From Legionella maceachernii (GTDB lineage: Bacteria; Pseudomonadota; Gammaproteobacteria; Legionellales; Legionellaceae), in assembly GCF_900167045.1 (NCBI RefSeq), contig NZ_FUXJ01000009.1:62001-126000 (forward strand): DNA of 64,000 nucleotides. Reading direction: 5' to 3'. The position numbers and the translations under genes were made by a program. Under the pieces are notes generated by a model. The model worked only from the letters and a program-made list of their open reading frames with translations. It had not been told where the DNA came from and did no database searches. Shown in pieces: positions 34,847 through 43,403 of this stretch (position 1 is the stretch's first letter; the number at the start of each line of letters is the position of its first letter).

Positions 34847-35568
34847 TCAAATCCCTTCGGTTGAATTATTAATAGATTGGCATCGTAGGTTAATACACCA
34901 AGTAAAATCGAATTAATAAGACGGTTAGAATTTACCTTATAGTAGTTATCATTTGAAATTGGATTTTCTCGATGCGGATCAGCCACAATAATAAGTCTTT
35001 TCTTTTCATCATAACCACACAATACAACAAAATGTCCACAAGGTGTACCGCGAATGTCATCGTAAATTGATTCGCCTTGTTTAGTGAAGCGCTCCCGAGA
35101 ACTACGGTACAAATAAGTGGCACTAAGCCCTGTTAAAATAGGAATATTTTTAAGAAAATATTTCTTAAGTAAGGGGACATTGAGGGTTTGGAAACGCACG
35201 CTCCCCCCTAACGCTAAATATTCTAAGTAGGCTTCGCTTGCTTGAATAATGGCTTTGTCAGATTTATGTTTCATTTGTGCAGTCAATTTACTGGCTAAAT
35301 TCTTTTGACAAGCTTCTCCTTGATCCGATGAAAACCAAGTCGGATCAAAAACATCAAGATTATTAATATAAATGATGGCACTAAAGTCATTTTGCAATGC
35401 ATGTTTGCCTAACATGGGTGCTAGAGTTCCTCCCGAATGAGAGCGATCGACAGAGCTCACAACCTGTTCAAGATCGACATTTAAACCATAATAATGGTAT
35501 ATGGCATGTAAGCTAGTAGGCCCACAGCTTTCATCGTCAGGTTGTGTGTGAATAATTAAATCAATCAT
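34834..35568 (-). CDS. C39-like cysteine peptidase
   Basis: This 244-residue protein is a papain-fold C39-type peptidase: catalytic Cys15 in ESCGPTS, His in GTPCGHFVVLCGYD, and Asp in IIVADPHRENP. It has no transporter fusion, membrane helix or signal peptide, so it acts in the cytosol or needs non-classical export. As first gene of the operon it could process the peptide that the following ligases modify, or release a product. The active-site triad is fully intact. Confidence 0.85.
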   Translation of the reverse strand: MIDLIIHTQPDDESCGPTSLHAIYHYYGLNVDLEQVVSSVDRSHSGGTLAPMLGKHALQNDFSAIIYINNLDVFDPTWFSSDQGEACQKNLASKLTAQMKHKSDKAIIQASEAYLEYLALGGSVRFQTLNVPLLKKYFLKNIPILTGLSATYLYRSSRERFTKQGESIYDDIRGTPCGHFVVLCGYDEKKRLIIVADPHRENPISNDNYYKVNSNRLINSILLGVLTYDANLLIIQPKGFEWKL

Positions 35569-35723
35569 TGCTGCTTATGTAGTTGGCAAATGCAGGTTTC
35601 TCAGTTAACGTTAGACTTCGCTAGGGAGTTTGTCAATTCCTCCTGAGGAGAAGATAGGCGATCCTCTTTTTCTACGTTGAGAGGCTATCACTTAAGGAGC
35701 CCAATGAATATAAGCTATTTGCA

Positions 35724-36995
35724 TTATCCGGTGAGAAGGATTTTTAATGGGGTTACTATTGCTCCGAACAGCAAGATAAAAAGAAGGATAAATAAAAAGG
35801 GGTATTCCCTTTTCTTCAAATTTATTTCGTTTTTGCCGGAAATAATCTGCTTTTGACTTAGCAAATAAGTTAATAAAACTAATCCATAAAAATAGAACGA
35901 AGACGGAATTAAACGCACAGCAAAATTTTGCATGTTTTGAGTGATAACATACCCTTGCGGTAGATCAATAAGAAAAAGGGAGAATAGCCATAAGAGCATA
36001 GTTGTATTTGTCGAGGTGGTTTCTTGAAGGGCGGTTGCCCAGGTTAATGCAAAAGGAAAAACGAGCAGGGGAAAATAGTAAAGCCAACCAAAGGGGCTGA
36101 TGAGCAACATCATCGCTAAAGTCATACCAAAAGGTTGGTGATTAATCGTTGTTGTTTTGTATAGACGAAGGTTGCGAAAATACCAAAACAATAAGACTAA
36201 AAGTAAAACAACAAAAAAAAGTTCTAGATAGGGTTTATTGTGATAACCAAATAAGCGAAAAATATAACCGTAAATTGATGCATTCCAATTATCCCCGTAC
36301 CAAAAAACCCGCTCCATTAATGTAATATACTGCGAATAAATTTCAATTCCGTAAGTCACCCATGGAATTAGACTAAACAATAAAAAACTAAAGACTGCAA
36401 TCATTAAAGCATTCAGACGACCTTGTTTAAAGAGATAAAACAATACCAAAGCAGGAAAAAACTTAAGCGCTATACAAAGACCCCAACAAATGCCAGTCTT
36501 AATATAACGATCAGAGAGAAAAAAATGGTAACCAAGCATTAAAAAAAATAATAGGAACGAACCAAATTGTGCTATGACAGTATTCACCATTGTTGGGAAA
36601 AAGGAGAAGTACATGAGCAGTAAAATTAGTTTATATTTTTTAATGAATTTATCTGAGAAAGTATAATAAAAGGCGATCCACGCCCCGATTAATCCAAGGA
36701 TAAAAGAGAGAGTAATCCAGATTATCAAAGCAGTAGGATAGCTAAAACAAGCGAGTGGACTGAAAAACCATAAAGTAACCGGTGGATTTAAGTTAGGGGT
36801 TAGTTGTTTAGTGGACGATAAAAAGTCACTGTACAGTATTCCATAAGGGTTTCCGTTATTTTTTAGTGACAAAAGGGCGGAATAAAAGGACGTAAAATCC
36901 TGTTTGTCTGGATGGATTAATAGGACAAAAAAAAGTAGAAAGTAAACGCTAATCAGTACTAACGTAAAGCCGATTTGTAGCTTGCGATTATTCAT
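35724..36995 (-). CDS. GT87-family (DUF2029) membrane glycosyltransferase, paralogue 1
   Basis: A 423-residue protein with about ten membrane helices. After helix 1 it shows the DUF2029/GT87 pattern DFTSFYSALLSLKNNGNPYG and NPPVTLWFFSPLACFSY, then later helices with SPFGWLYYFPLLVFPF. The aspartate in DFTSFY is the likely catalytic residue of the polyprenol-phosphate-mannose-type family. It is a close paralogue of the next gene (35 bases away), so they arose by tandem duplication. Substrate sugar and acceptor lipid cannot be read. Confidence 0.85.
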   Translation of the reverse strand: MNNRKLQIGFTLVLISVYFLLFFVLLIHPDKQDFTSFYSALLSLKNNGNPYGILYSDFLSSTKQLTPNLNPPVTLWFFSPLACFSYPTALIIWITLSFILGLIGAWIAFYYTFSDKFIKKYKLILLLMYFSFFPTMVNTVIAQFGSFLLFFLMLGYHFFLSDRYIKTGICWGLCIALKFFPALVLFYLFKQGRLNALMIAVFSFLLFSLIPWVTYGIEIYSQYITLMERVFWYGDNWNASIYGYIFRLFGYHNKPYLELFFVVLLLVLLFWYFRNLRLYKTTTINHQPFGMTLAMMLLISPFGWLYYFPLLVFPFALTWATALQETTSTNTTMLLWLFSLFLIDLPQGYVITQNMQNFAVRLIPSSFYFYGLVLLTYLLSQKQIISGKNEINLKKREYPFLFILLFILLFGAIVTPLKILLTG

Positions 36996-37030
36996 TTACC
37001 GTACTGTTCCAGGATAATAATCTAAGCATT

Positions 37031-38386
37031 TTATCTCTCCAAAGATTCTTGCTTTTCAATCATTTCAAACAGAGCACTTTTCTCTTGTTCAGGTAATGAT
37101 AAAGCGATAAGTAAGCTATTCAGTGGAACAATTAAACCAAACATAAAGAAAAGAAAGACAGCAATGAGAGAGCGGCGTTTTTGCTCATCTTCCAAAAACG
37201 TGTGGATATTTAGTTCATGATGCCCATGAATTTGCTGGTTTTTGATTAAAAAATAGAGCAAAAGTATTAAGCCATAAAAGCAAAATGAATATAAAGTAAT
37301 GCGCTCGACAAAATGTTGCATTTCTTTATTAACGACATAAGCTTGAGGAAAATTAATGAGAAAAAAGCATGCGGTCCATAGTACAAGCTGTACTGGTGAC
37401 GTGTTTTTTTTCTCGAAAACCGTAGAGAACGTGAGCACCAAAGGGAACATTAACAGTGAAAAGTAGTACAGCCAGCCAAAAGGGCTTAGTAATAACATCA
37501 TAACCAACGTTAAGCAGAAGGGTTGATGATTAACTTGATGTGTTTTGTATACAGTGGATGGGCCAAGCGTTTTAAGATAGAGAATGAGCAAAATTAAAAA
37601 GAGGCCGGAATAGAGGAGCTCTATTGGGATTAAATTATGCGAAGTGTAGTGGGTATCGATAAGAAGACGAAAAAGAAAACCATAAACAGACGCATTCCAG
37701 CTATCGCCAAACCAGAGGACTCGAGTGATCATCGAATGATATTGCACATACAGAGTTGGTCCATAGAATAGGATGGGAATTAAACAAGCTAATAGAAACG
37801 TGGCGAGCATCGTTAAAAAGACTCGCGTGCGTCCTTGTTTTAAAACATAGAACAGCAATAAGGCGGGGAATAATTTTAATGCGATGATAATTCCCCATGA
37901 AATACCGGCTAAGTAGCAGCGGTTGGTAAGATAGAAATGATAACCAAGCATAGTGAAAAAAATTAAAATCGCCCCGATTTGTACTATTGATGTATCCATT
38001 AAAATGGGAAAAAAAGAAAAGTAAATGAGGTAGAAATACAGCCAATATTTCTTCCATTGCTCCGCAGAAAAAGCATAATGAAATACAAGGCGGGCTGCTA
38101 GGAAGCCTGAACATAGTGAAAGCATTGACCAAATGATTAGGGCTGCACGGTAGTTAAAATGAGCTAATGGGCTAAAAAGCCAAATGAAAAACGGAGGATT
38201 TAAATTGACAGCCATGACAAGTTGAACGGGGTAAGGATTTTTACCCGCAAGAAGCAATTTTGCTGAGGTATAAAAAGGCGTGAAATCAACAATGCGTTGA
38301 TTAGAAAAAATAAGATAAAAAAGCAAAGTGTAGATAAAGGTAAGAAAGAACAGTGGAAACATAGCGTAAGTTGGATGCTTCTTCAT
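37031..38386 (-). CDS. GT87-family (DUF2029) membrane glycosyltransferase, paralogue 2
   Basis: A 451-residue protein with the same layout as its neighbour: DFTPFYTSAKLLLAGKNPYP and NPPFFIWLFSPLAHF in the first loop, and SPFGWLYYFSLLMFPL later. It has about 11 membrane helices and a longer, charged C-terminal tail (about 400-451, with EQEKSALFEMIEKQESLE). Transcribed first of the tandem pair. Both could add sugars to a polyprenol-linked glycan, fitting the nearby Stealth transferase, but no direct link is seen. Confidence 0.85.
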   Translation of the reverse strand: MKKHPTYAMFPLFFLTFIYTLLFYLIFSNQRIVDFTPFYTSAKLLLAGKNPYPVQLVMAVNLNPPFFIWLFSPLAHFNYRAALIIWSMLSLCSGFLAARLVFHYAFSAEQWKKYWLYFYLIYFSFFPILMDTSIVQIGAILIFFTMLGYHFYLTNRCYLAGISWGIIIALKLFPALLLFYVLKQGRTRVFLTMLATFLLACLIPILFYGPTLYVQYHSMITRVLWFGDSWNASVYGFLFRLLIDTHYTSHNLIPIELLYSGLFLILLILYLKTLGPSTVYKTHQVNHQPFCLTLVMMLLLSPFGWLYYFSLLMFPLVLTFSTVFEKKNTSPVQLVLWTACFFLINFPQAYVVNKEMQHFVERITLYSFCFYGLILLLYFLIKNQQIHGHHELNIHTFLEDEQKRRSLIAVFLFFMFGLIVPLNSLLIALSLPEQEKSALFEMIEKQESLER

Positions 38387-38424
38387 TTTTCATACTCTTC
38401 ACGTCATAGATTTCCCTCCTATTC

Positions 38425-38455
38425 CTACATCCCGCGGATAAGCCGCAGGATGTAG
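38425..38455. repeat. Long near-perfect hairpin between genes
   Basis: CTACATCC pairs with GGATGTAG and, one mismatch inside, GCGG with CCGC. It resembles REP/ERIC-like extragenic palindromes that recur in Legionella genomes, an impression from memory. No T-run follows on either strand. Confidence 0.6.
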
Positions 38456-38498
38456 CGAAAGAGGGAGCGATTGCCTCTTCATGAGTAGGTCAACGGCG

Positions 38499-38972
38499 TT
38501 AAACCAAAACTTTCACCGATAACTCTAAAATAAAATCGGCAATTTCCTCCGGATTTTCCGGATAATGAGTAAATGCTTTAATTTTTAAAGGGGTATTAAT
38601 ACGTTGCCCTGTTTTTTTAGATTCCTCAATCATCGCTTTCACCTCTTCGCCTTTATCGAAAATAAAATAGACATCTGATTCGGGGCGTTGGAGAAATTGT
38701 GCTTGAAACGATTTAAAAACGAGGGATATTTTTAGTTTTAACTGATTGGCATAATAAAAGCCATGTAATCCTCCCGCAAGGTCAGCCCCTACTGCAAGAG
38801 CACCAAAGTACATCGAGTTAAGATGATTTTTACTTCGTCGGCTAAGGGGAAGCTTAACAATGACACGTTGATCATCCATGGTCATGAGTTTAGGTTTTAA
38901 ATGGCCAATTAATGGAACTTTAAAATGGCCAAAAATCCAAAGAAATAGTTTAAAGCGGGCGAGGGGATTCAT
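38499..38972 (-). CDS. DUF4442 hotdog-fold protein (PaaI-like)
   Basis: A 157-residue protein with the DUF4442 landmarks NSMYFGALAVGADLAGGLHG and VFKSFQAQFLQRPESDVYF. DUF4442 is a thioesterase-like hotdog fold. The start codon overlaps the preceding BON-gene stop by one base (TAATG), so they share a message. The substrate is unknown and no catalytic Asp/Glu can be confirmed by eye. Confidence 0.82.
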   Translation of the reverse strand: MNPLARFKLFLWIFGHFKVPLIGHLKPKLMTMDDQRVIVKLPLSRRSKNHLNSMYFGALAVGADLAGGLHGFYYANQLKLKISLVFKSFQAQFLQRPESDVYFIFDKGEEVKAMIEESKKTGQRINTPLKIKAFTHYPENPEEIADFILELSVKVLV

Positions 38973-39526
38973 TAAGCATCCTTGCTCACCTGCAGTTTTG
39001 AAATAATCTTTTTAACGCCACGAACGGCATTGACTCGTTTGATGATAGCAACAATGGATTTATCTTGTTTTACCTTGCCAGACAGAGTCACAGTGCCATT
39101 CGTTGTGCTGGCATTGATTCCCACTAGTGGTATCGATTCGTCGTCAAAAACCTTTGCTTTTAACACTGCTGCTTCCACTTTTGCGGTAATGTATGCATCG
39201 GTGAACGCGGTATTCACTTGCTTAATTTCTAAATCGTCCGCTTCAACCGCTTTGACCCCTTTTGTGACTTTAACTAATTTTAATGCATCAACAAAGGTTT
39301 GTTTATCTTTGACATTCCCTTTCAGCGTTACGATACCGTCTTTAGTTGACACTGAAATTTTTAACGGATTGAGATCCGCGTTCTTAGCAAATTTGGCGGT
39401 AATTTTAGCAGTAATCACTGAGTCACTGAGTTGTTGTTCGAATTCTTTAAAATTATTATCAGCATGTGCTAAACCAACGCATAGCAGCAGTATAGAACTG
39501 ATAAAAAAATTTAAAAATGGACGCAT
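38972..39526 (-). CDS. Periplasmic protein with two BON domains (OsmY-like)
   Basis: A 184-residue protein with a Sec signal peptide (cleavage near residues 21-23, after GLAHA) and two BON domains, about 32-98 and 110-180. Each contains the strand/helix pattern of the fold: ISVSTKDGIVTLKGNVKD and INASTTNGTVTLSGKVKQ. BON proteins bind membranes and are often induced by osmotic or envelope stress. Length matches OsmY. It is the first gene of a pair with the DUF4442 protein. Confidence 0.9.
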   Translation of the reverse strand: MRPFLNFFISSILLLCVGLAHADNNFKEFEQQLSDSVITAKITAKFAKNADLNPLKISVSTKDGIVTLKGNVKDKQTFVDALKLVKVTKGVKAVEADDLEIKQVNTAFTDAYITAKVEAAVLKAKVFDDESIPLVGINASTTNGTVTLSGKVKQDKSIVAIIKRVNAVRGVKKIISKLQVSKDA

Positions 39527-39689
39527 GTCAGGTTCTAGTCAATGAACATGAAATGCAGTATATCATTTTTAGAATTTATAGGGCTAGGGGAAAAATAGTT
39601 TAGCTATTTGTATAAAAATGAAATTTTCATTTTACAATTCGAGTCAGTATGGATATTATTCGATCACATTGTCGATATGGAGATTTATC

Positions 39690-40055
39690 ATGCAGTTAGT
39701 TATTCAATTTAGAGCTTTTTCTACCCAAAATTTAAGTGTGGGCAAGATGATTCAAATGGGCTCTGAAAGGTTAGCACAGATTAAGGGCGAAATAAGAGAG
39801 GCTTTGACGGAACACTATCAAGAGTATGAAGAAACTTATGATCAAATGTATGGTCAAACATCCATCAATTTATTTGTCACTGAAGTGGATGAGAGCAAGA
39901 CAGATTGGCTAGTCTTCTTTAGAGAGCAAAATGACATTGAAAAGCTAGCATCGATTAATAAAAAGTCAAAAGAAGTCAAAATGACTACTTACGAGAACTC
40001 AAACACAGAAGAATATCAGTGTGAGTCATTATTTACTGAATCTCCCTTGTTTTAA
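39690..40055 (+). CDS. Small acidic protein of unknown function
   Basis: The ATG at 39690 (MQLVIQFRAF) follows GGAG by eight bases and is preferred over the ATG at 39618. The 121-residue product is acidic, has a Glu/Tyr-rich stretch (EHYQEYEETYDQMYG) and no membrane segment. No family was recognised. It is between the BON gene, transcribed away, and uvrA. Confidence 0.6.
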   Translation: MQLVIQFRAFSTQNLSVGKMIQMGSERLAQIKGEIREALTEHYQEYEETYDQMYGQTSINLFVTEVDESKTDWLVFFREQNDIEKLASINKKSKEVKMTTYENSNTEEYQCESLFTESPLF

Positions 40056-40072
40056 TTGTTTTGCAGCAAAAA

Positions 40073-40097
40073 GGGCCTGATAGTATATGTCAGGCTC
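40073..40097 (+). terminator. Possible terminator after the small acidic gene
   Basis: GGGCCTGA pairs with TCAGGCTC (one G-U pair) around a 9-base loop, 18 bases after the stop at 40055. A short T-run follows after about 11 bases, so efficiency is doubtful. Confidence 0.4.
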
Positions 40098-40147
40098 CAA
40101 TATAAATTTTTATCCGCTAAACTTAATTTAAAGCAATCCTCTTTGCG

Positions 40148-40176
40148 TTTGCTTTAATACCATTTGCAGCTATAAT
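40148..40176 (+). promoter_or_regulatory. Likely uvrA promoter
   Basis: A perfect TATAAT (40171-40176) with a poor -35 (TTTGCT, 40148-40153) 17 bases upstream. The start codon is 28 bases downstream of the -10. No LexA-type SOS box was seen. Confidence 0.5.
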
Positions 40177-40203
40177 TTGTCTTTTTTTTAAACCAAATTG
40201 CCT

Positions 40204-43032
40204 ATGGATTCCATCAGCATTCGCGGTGCAAGAACCCACAACCTTAAAAATATCGATGTGGAGTTGCCTCGCAATCAATTAATCGTAATTACCGGACTTT
40301 CTGGGTCCGGTAAATCGTCCTTAGCTTTCGATACACTGTATGCCGAAGGCCAACGTCGTTATGTGGAATCACTTTCTGCTTATGCGCGTCAATTTTTGTC
40401 CATGATGGAAAAACCGGATGTGGATTCAATTGAAGGTTTATCGCCAGCGATTTCCATTGAGCAAAAAGCCACGTCCCATAATCCCCGCTCGACGGTAGGA
40501 ACGATTACCGAAATCTATGACTATTTACGCCTGTTATTTGCGCGAGTGGGTGAGCCCCGTTGTCCAGTGCATGGAATTAGTTTACATGCACAGACGATTA
40601 GCCAAATGGTGGATCAAGTCTTAGCGATGCCAGAGGGTAGCAAAGCCATGATATTAGCCCCAGTAGTGCGCGAGCGAAAGGGTGAACATGTGCAGTTACT
40701 TCAGCAATTGCAGGCCCAGGGTTATGTGCGGGCTCGTATCGACGGTGAGTTATGCGAATTAGATGATCCGCCTAAGTTAACTCTACGCCAAAAACACACG
40801 ATCGAAGTGGTTATTGATCGCTTTAAAGTTCGGCCTGATATCGCTCAGCGCTTAAGCGAGTCGTTTGAAAATGCGCTCAATCGTGCAGAGGGATTAGCGG
40901 TTGTTGCTGCGGTAGATGACGAATTTGATGAAATGATTTTTTCTTCCAAATTTGCTTGCCCAGAGTGTGGTTACAGTTTGAGTGAATTGGAACCGCGGCT
41001 CTTTTCATTTAATAATCCAGTAGGTGCTTGTCCTTCTTGCGACGGGTTGGGCGTGGATCAATTTTTTGATCCTGAGCGCGTGGTTCATGATAAAAGTGCG
41101 AGCTTAGCTGAAGGGGCTATTCGCGGTTGGGACAGAAAAACGACTTATTACTACCCTATGTTGGAATCATTGGCTCGTCATTATCATTTCGATATTGAAA
41201 CCTCTTTTTGTGATTTACCTGAGAAAATACAAGAAATAGTCCTTTATGGCAGTGGAAAAGAGGTGATTGAATTCCACTATCAAAGAGCACATGGGGATTA
41301 CATGGTCAAAAACCACCCTTTTGAGGGGGTTATTCCTAATATGCAACGCCGCTATCGAGAATCGGATTCGTCGTTAATCCGTGAAGAGCTAGCCAAATAT
41401 TTATCTTCACGTCCTTGCCAGCAATGTCATGGTGCTCGTTTGCGTGAAGAAGCTCGCCATGTTTTTATTGACGATAAAAATTTGCCAGAAATTACAGCCT
41501 ATTCCATTGAAAAAGCGCATGAGTTTTTCAGAACGCTGGAATTAACAGGGTACCGAGGTGAAATTGCAGCAAAGATTAATAAAGAAATTGTCGAACGGCT
41601 AGGCTTTTTGGTGAATGTGGGTTTGGATTACTTATCCCTTGCTCGAAGCGCTGAAACGCTTTCGGGTGGGGAGGCGCAGCGAATTCGGTTGGCTAGCCAA
41701 ATTGGTTCAGGATTAGTCGGTGTAATGTATATCCTTGATGAGCCTTCAATTGGGTTACACCAGCGCGATAATGAACGTTTACTGAATACGTTGTTACATT
41801 TGCGTAATTTAGGGAATACGGTGATTGTGGTAGAACACGATGAAGATGCTATTCTTTCCGCTGATTACGTATTGGATATTGGCCCTGGTGCAGGGGTTCA
41901 TGGTGGCAAAGTAGTGGCCTGTGGTTCGCCCAAAGAAGTGATGGCAAACGCCACTTCGTTGACTGGCCAATACCTTTCAGGAAAACAAGCCATTGAAATT
42001 CCTTCATCGCGGGTGCCAATGGACAAGTCAAAGATGCTTTATTTGAAAGGGGTTAACTGTAATAACTTAGATAACGTTGAAGTGAGTATTCCACTGGGAC
42101 TAATTACTTGTGTGACAGGGGTTTCAGGCTCTGGAAAGTCAAGTTTAATTAACGATACGTTATACCCCCTTGCAGCAAACAAATTAAATCGAGCTAGTCT
42201 TCTCACGATAGGTACGGTGGACGAAATTCAGGGATTAGAATTATGCGATAAAGTGATTGACATCGATCAAAGTCCGATTGGTCGCACCCCCCGTTCAAAT
42301 CCTGCCACGTATACGGGAATTTTTACTCCTATTCGTGAATTGTTTTCAGGTACTCCGGAGGCACGTGCGCGAGGCTACCAACCGGGACGTTTTAGCTTTA
42401 ATGTGCGTGGAGGCCGTTGTGAGGCTTGTCAAGGTGACGGATTAATTAAAGTCGAAATGCACTTTTTACCTGACATTTACGTGTCCTGCGATGTTTGTAA
42501 GGGCAAACGCTATAATAGAGAAACGCTCGAGATTGAGTATAAAGGCAAAAATATTCATGAAGTCCTTGATATGACAGTGGAAGATGCCCGCACTTTCTTT
42601 GATGCTATCCCTGTCATTGCAAGAAAATGCCAAACGCTGATTGATGTAGGTTTGTCGTATATTCGTTTAGGTCAAAGTGCTACCACTTTATCGGGGGGCG
42701 AGGCTCAACGAATTAAATTGGCTCGTGAATTATCTAAACGAGACACAGGAAATACTTTATATATTCTTGATGAACCAACGACGGGACTACATTTTCACGA
42801 TACAAAACAATTGCTCAGTGTGTTATTTCGGCTAAGAGAGCAGGGTAATACTATTATCATTATCGAGCATAATTTAGATGTCATTAAAACGGCTGATTGG
42901 ATTATTGATCTGGGCCCTGAAGGGGGTAGCAAAGGAGGGAAAATCATTGCCACGGGGACACCCGAAATGATTGCTCAAAATAAGGTTTCTTATACGGGAC
43001 ATTTTTTGCAACCACTATTGGCTAGGCGTTAA
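40204..43032 (+). CDS. uvrA: UvrA, excinuclease ABC subunit A
   Basis: The ATG at 40204 ([14 protein letters not shown]) is the family start; the TTG six bases earlier is unlikely. The 942-residue protein has the full UvrA layout: Walker [10 protein letters not shown] near residue 30, CPECG/CPSC and CEACQG/CDVCKG zinc modules, two ABC signatures (LSGGEAQRI), and Walker [11 protein letters not shown] and [10 protein letters not shown]. It is the DNA-damage-recognition ATPase dimer of nucleotide excision repair and works with UvrB. Length and motifs are normal. Confidence 0.99.
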   Translation: MDSISIRGARTHNLKNIDVELPRNQLIVITGLSGSGKSSLAFDTLYAEGQRRYVESLSAYARQFLSMMEKPDVDSIEGLSPAISIEQKATSHNPRSTVGTITEIYDYLRLLFARVGEPRCPVHGISLHAQTISQMVDQVLAMPEGSKAMILAPVVRERKGEHVQLLQQLQAQGYVRARIDGELCELDDPPKLTLRQKHTIEVVIDRFKVRPDIAQRLSESFENALNRAEGLAVVAAVDDEFDEMIFSSKFACPECGYSLSELEPRLFSFNNPVGACPSCDGLGVDQFFDPERVVHDKSASLAEGAIRGWDRKTTYYYPMLESLARHYHFDIETSFCDLPEKIQEIVLYGSGKEVIEFHYQRAHGDYMVKNHPFEGVIPNMQRRYRESDSSLIREELAKYLSSRPCQQCHGARLREEARHVFIDDKNLPEITAYSIEKAHEFFRTLELTGYRGEIAAKINKEIVERLGFLVNVGLDYLSLARSAETLSGGEAQRIRLASQIGSGLVGVMYILDEPSIGLHQRDNERLLNTLLHLRNLGNTVIVVEHDEDAILSADYVLDIGPGAGVHGGKVVACGSPKEVMANATSLTGQYLSGKQAIEIPSSRVPMDKSKMLYLKGVNCNNLDNVEVSIPLGLITCVTGVSGSGKSSLINDTLYPLAANKLNRASLLTIGTVDEIQGLELCDKVIDIDQSPIGRTPRSNPATYTGIFTPIRELFSGTPEARARGYQPGRFSFNVRGGRCEACQGDGLIKVEMHFLPDIYVSCDVCKGKRYNRETLEIEYKGKNIHEVLDMTVEDARTFFDAIPVIARKCQTLIDVGLSYIRLGQSATTLSGGEAQRIKLARELSKRDTGNTLYILDEPTTGLHFHDTKQLLSVLFRLREQGNTIIIIEHNLDVIKTADWIIDLGPEGGSKGGKIIATGTPEMIAQNKVSYTGHFLQPLLARR

Positions 43033-43188
43033 AACTAGAGCCTGAGTGGAGGAATAAGCCTGGAAGGAAAAAACCTGGAGAGGATATCATTTTGCAACGC
43101 TACAAGCTACGCCTATGGGTTCTGCCCTCGCTAAAGAGGTAGGATGTATCAACCATTCTGAATTTTCAATTTATAAATTTTAAGCAGG

Positions 43189-43225
43189 GTAGCCCGGGAT
43201 TTATTTCTCAATTTCCTTGGGCTAC
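43189..43225. repeat. Extragenic palindrome GTAGCCC / GGGCTAC
   Basis: Seven-base arms flank a 23-base spacer. The sequence is like short extragenic repeats that recur in gammaproteobacteria. No other perfect copy was seen in this window. Confidence 0.5.
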
Positions 43226-43279
43226 GTACGTCTAGGCCTGAGAATCATCTCGTTTTGAGATTGAGACCAAAGCCTCTGT

Positions 43280-43367
43280 GCTGGGACTGAATTTCAGAAA
43301 AACCCGCGTCATGCGGTCGGTGCGCACATTCTCATGCGCACGCCCTGAAAAAATTCTCAATCCCAGC
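43280..43367. repeat. 88-base nested inverted repeat with cloverleaf-like folding
   Basis: Outer arms GCTGGGA / TCCCAGC; next, GAATTTCAG can pair with CTGAAAAAATTC with a bulge. Inside are two further hairpins, CCGC-gtcat-GCGG and TGCGCA-n8-TGCGCA. Together they form a multibranched fold about 88 bases long. It lacks tRNA consensus bases, and is best read as a MITE/REP-like repeat or structured RNA. Confidence 0.55.
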
Positions 43368-43403
43368 TCGGATTATCGAGTCTTAGAACACGGATACGTT
43401 ATC

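Larger units (their letters stand above)
43033..43403. other. Gene-free region with extragenic repeats
   Basis: This 371-base gap follows uvrA. It holds two inverted-repeat structures listed separately (43189-43225 and 43280-43367) and no convincing coding frame. A short plus-strand frame begins at 43278 but runs through the palindrome and into the cytochrome gene on the opposite strand, so it is rejected. Confidence 0.6.

Noticed and set aside
38982-39545. Plus-strand 187-residue frame opposite the BON gene
   Set aside because: The minus-strand frame has a signal peptide and two BON domains; the opposite frame is a shadow.
40056-40203. SOS (LexA) box before uvrA
   Set aside because: No CTG-n10-CAG-type palindrome was found between the hairpin and the start codon.
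43280-43367. tRNA-like cloverleaf
   Set aside because: It lacks the acceptor CCA region, T-loop TTCRA and D-loop consensus of tRNA; arms fit a repeat better.
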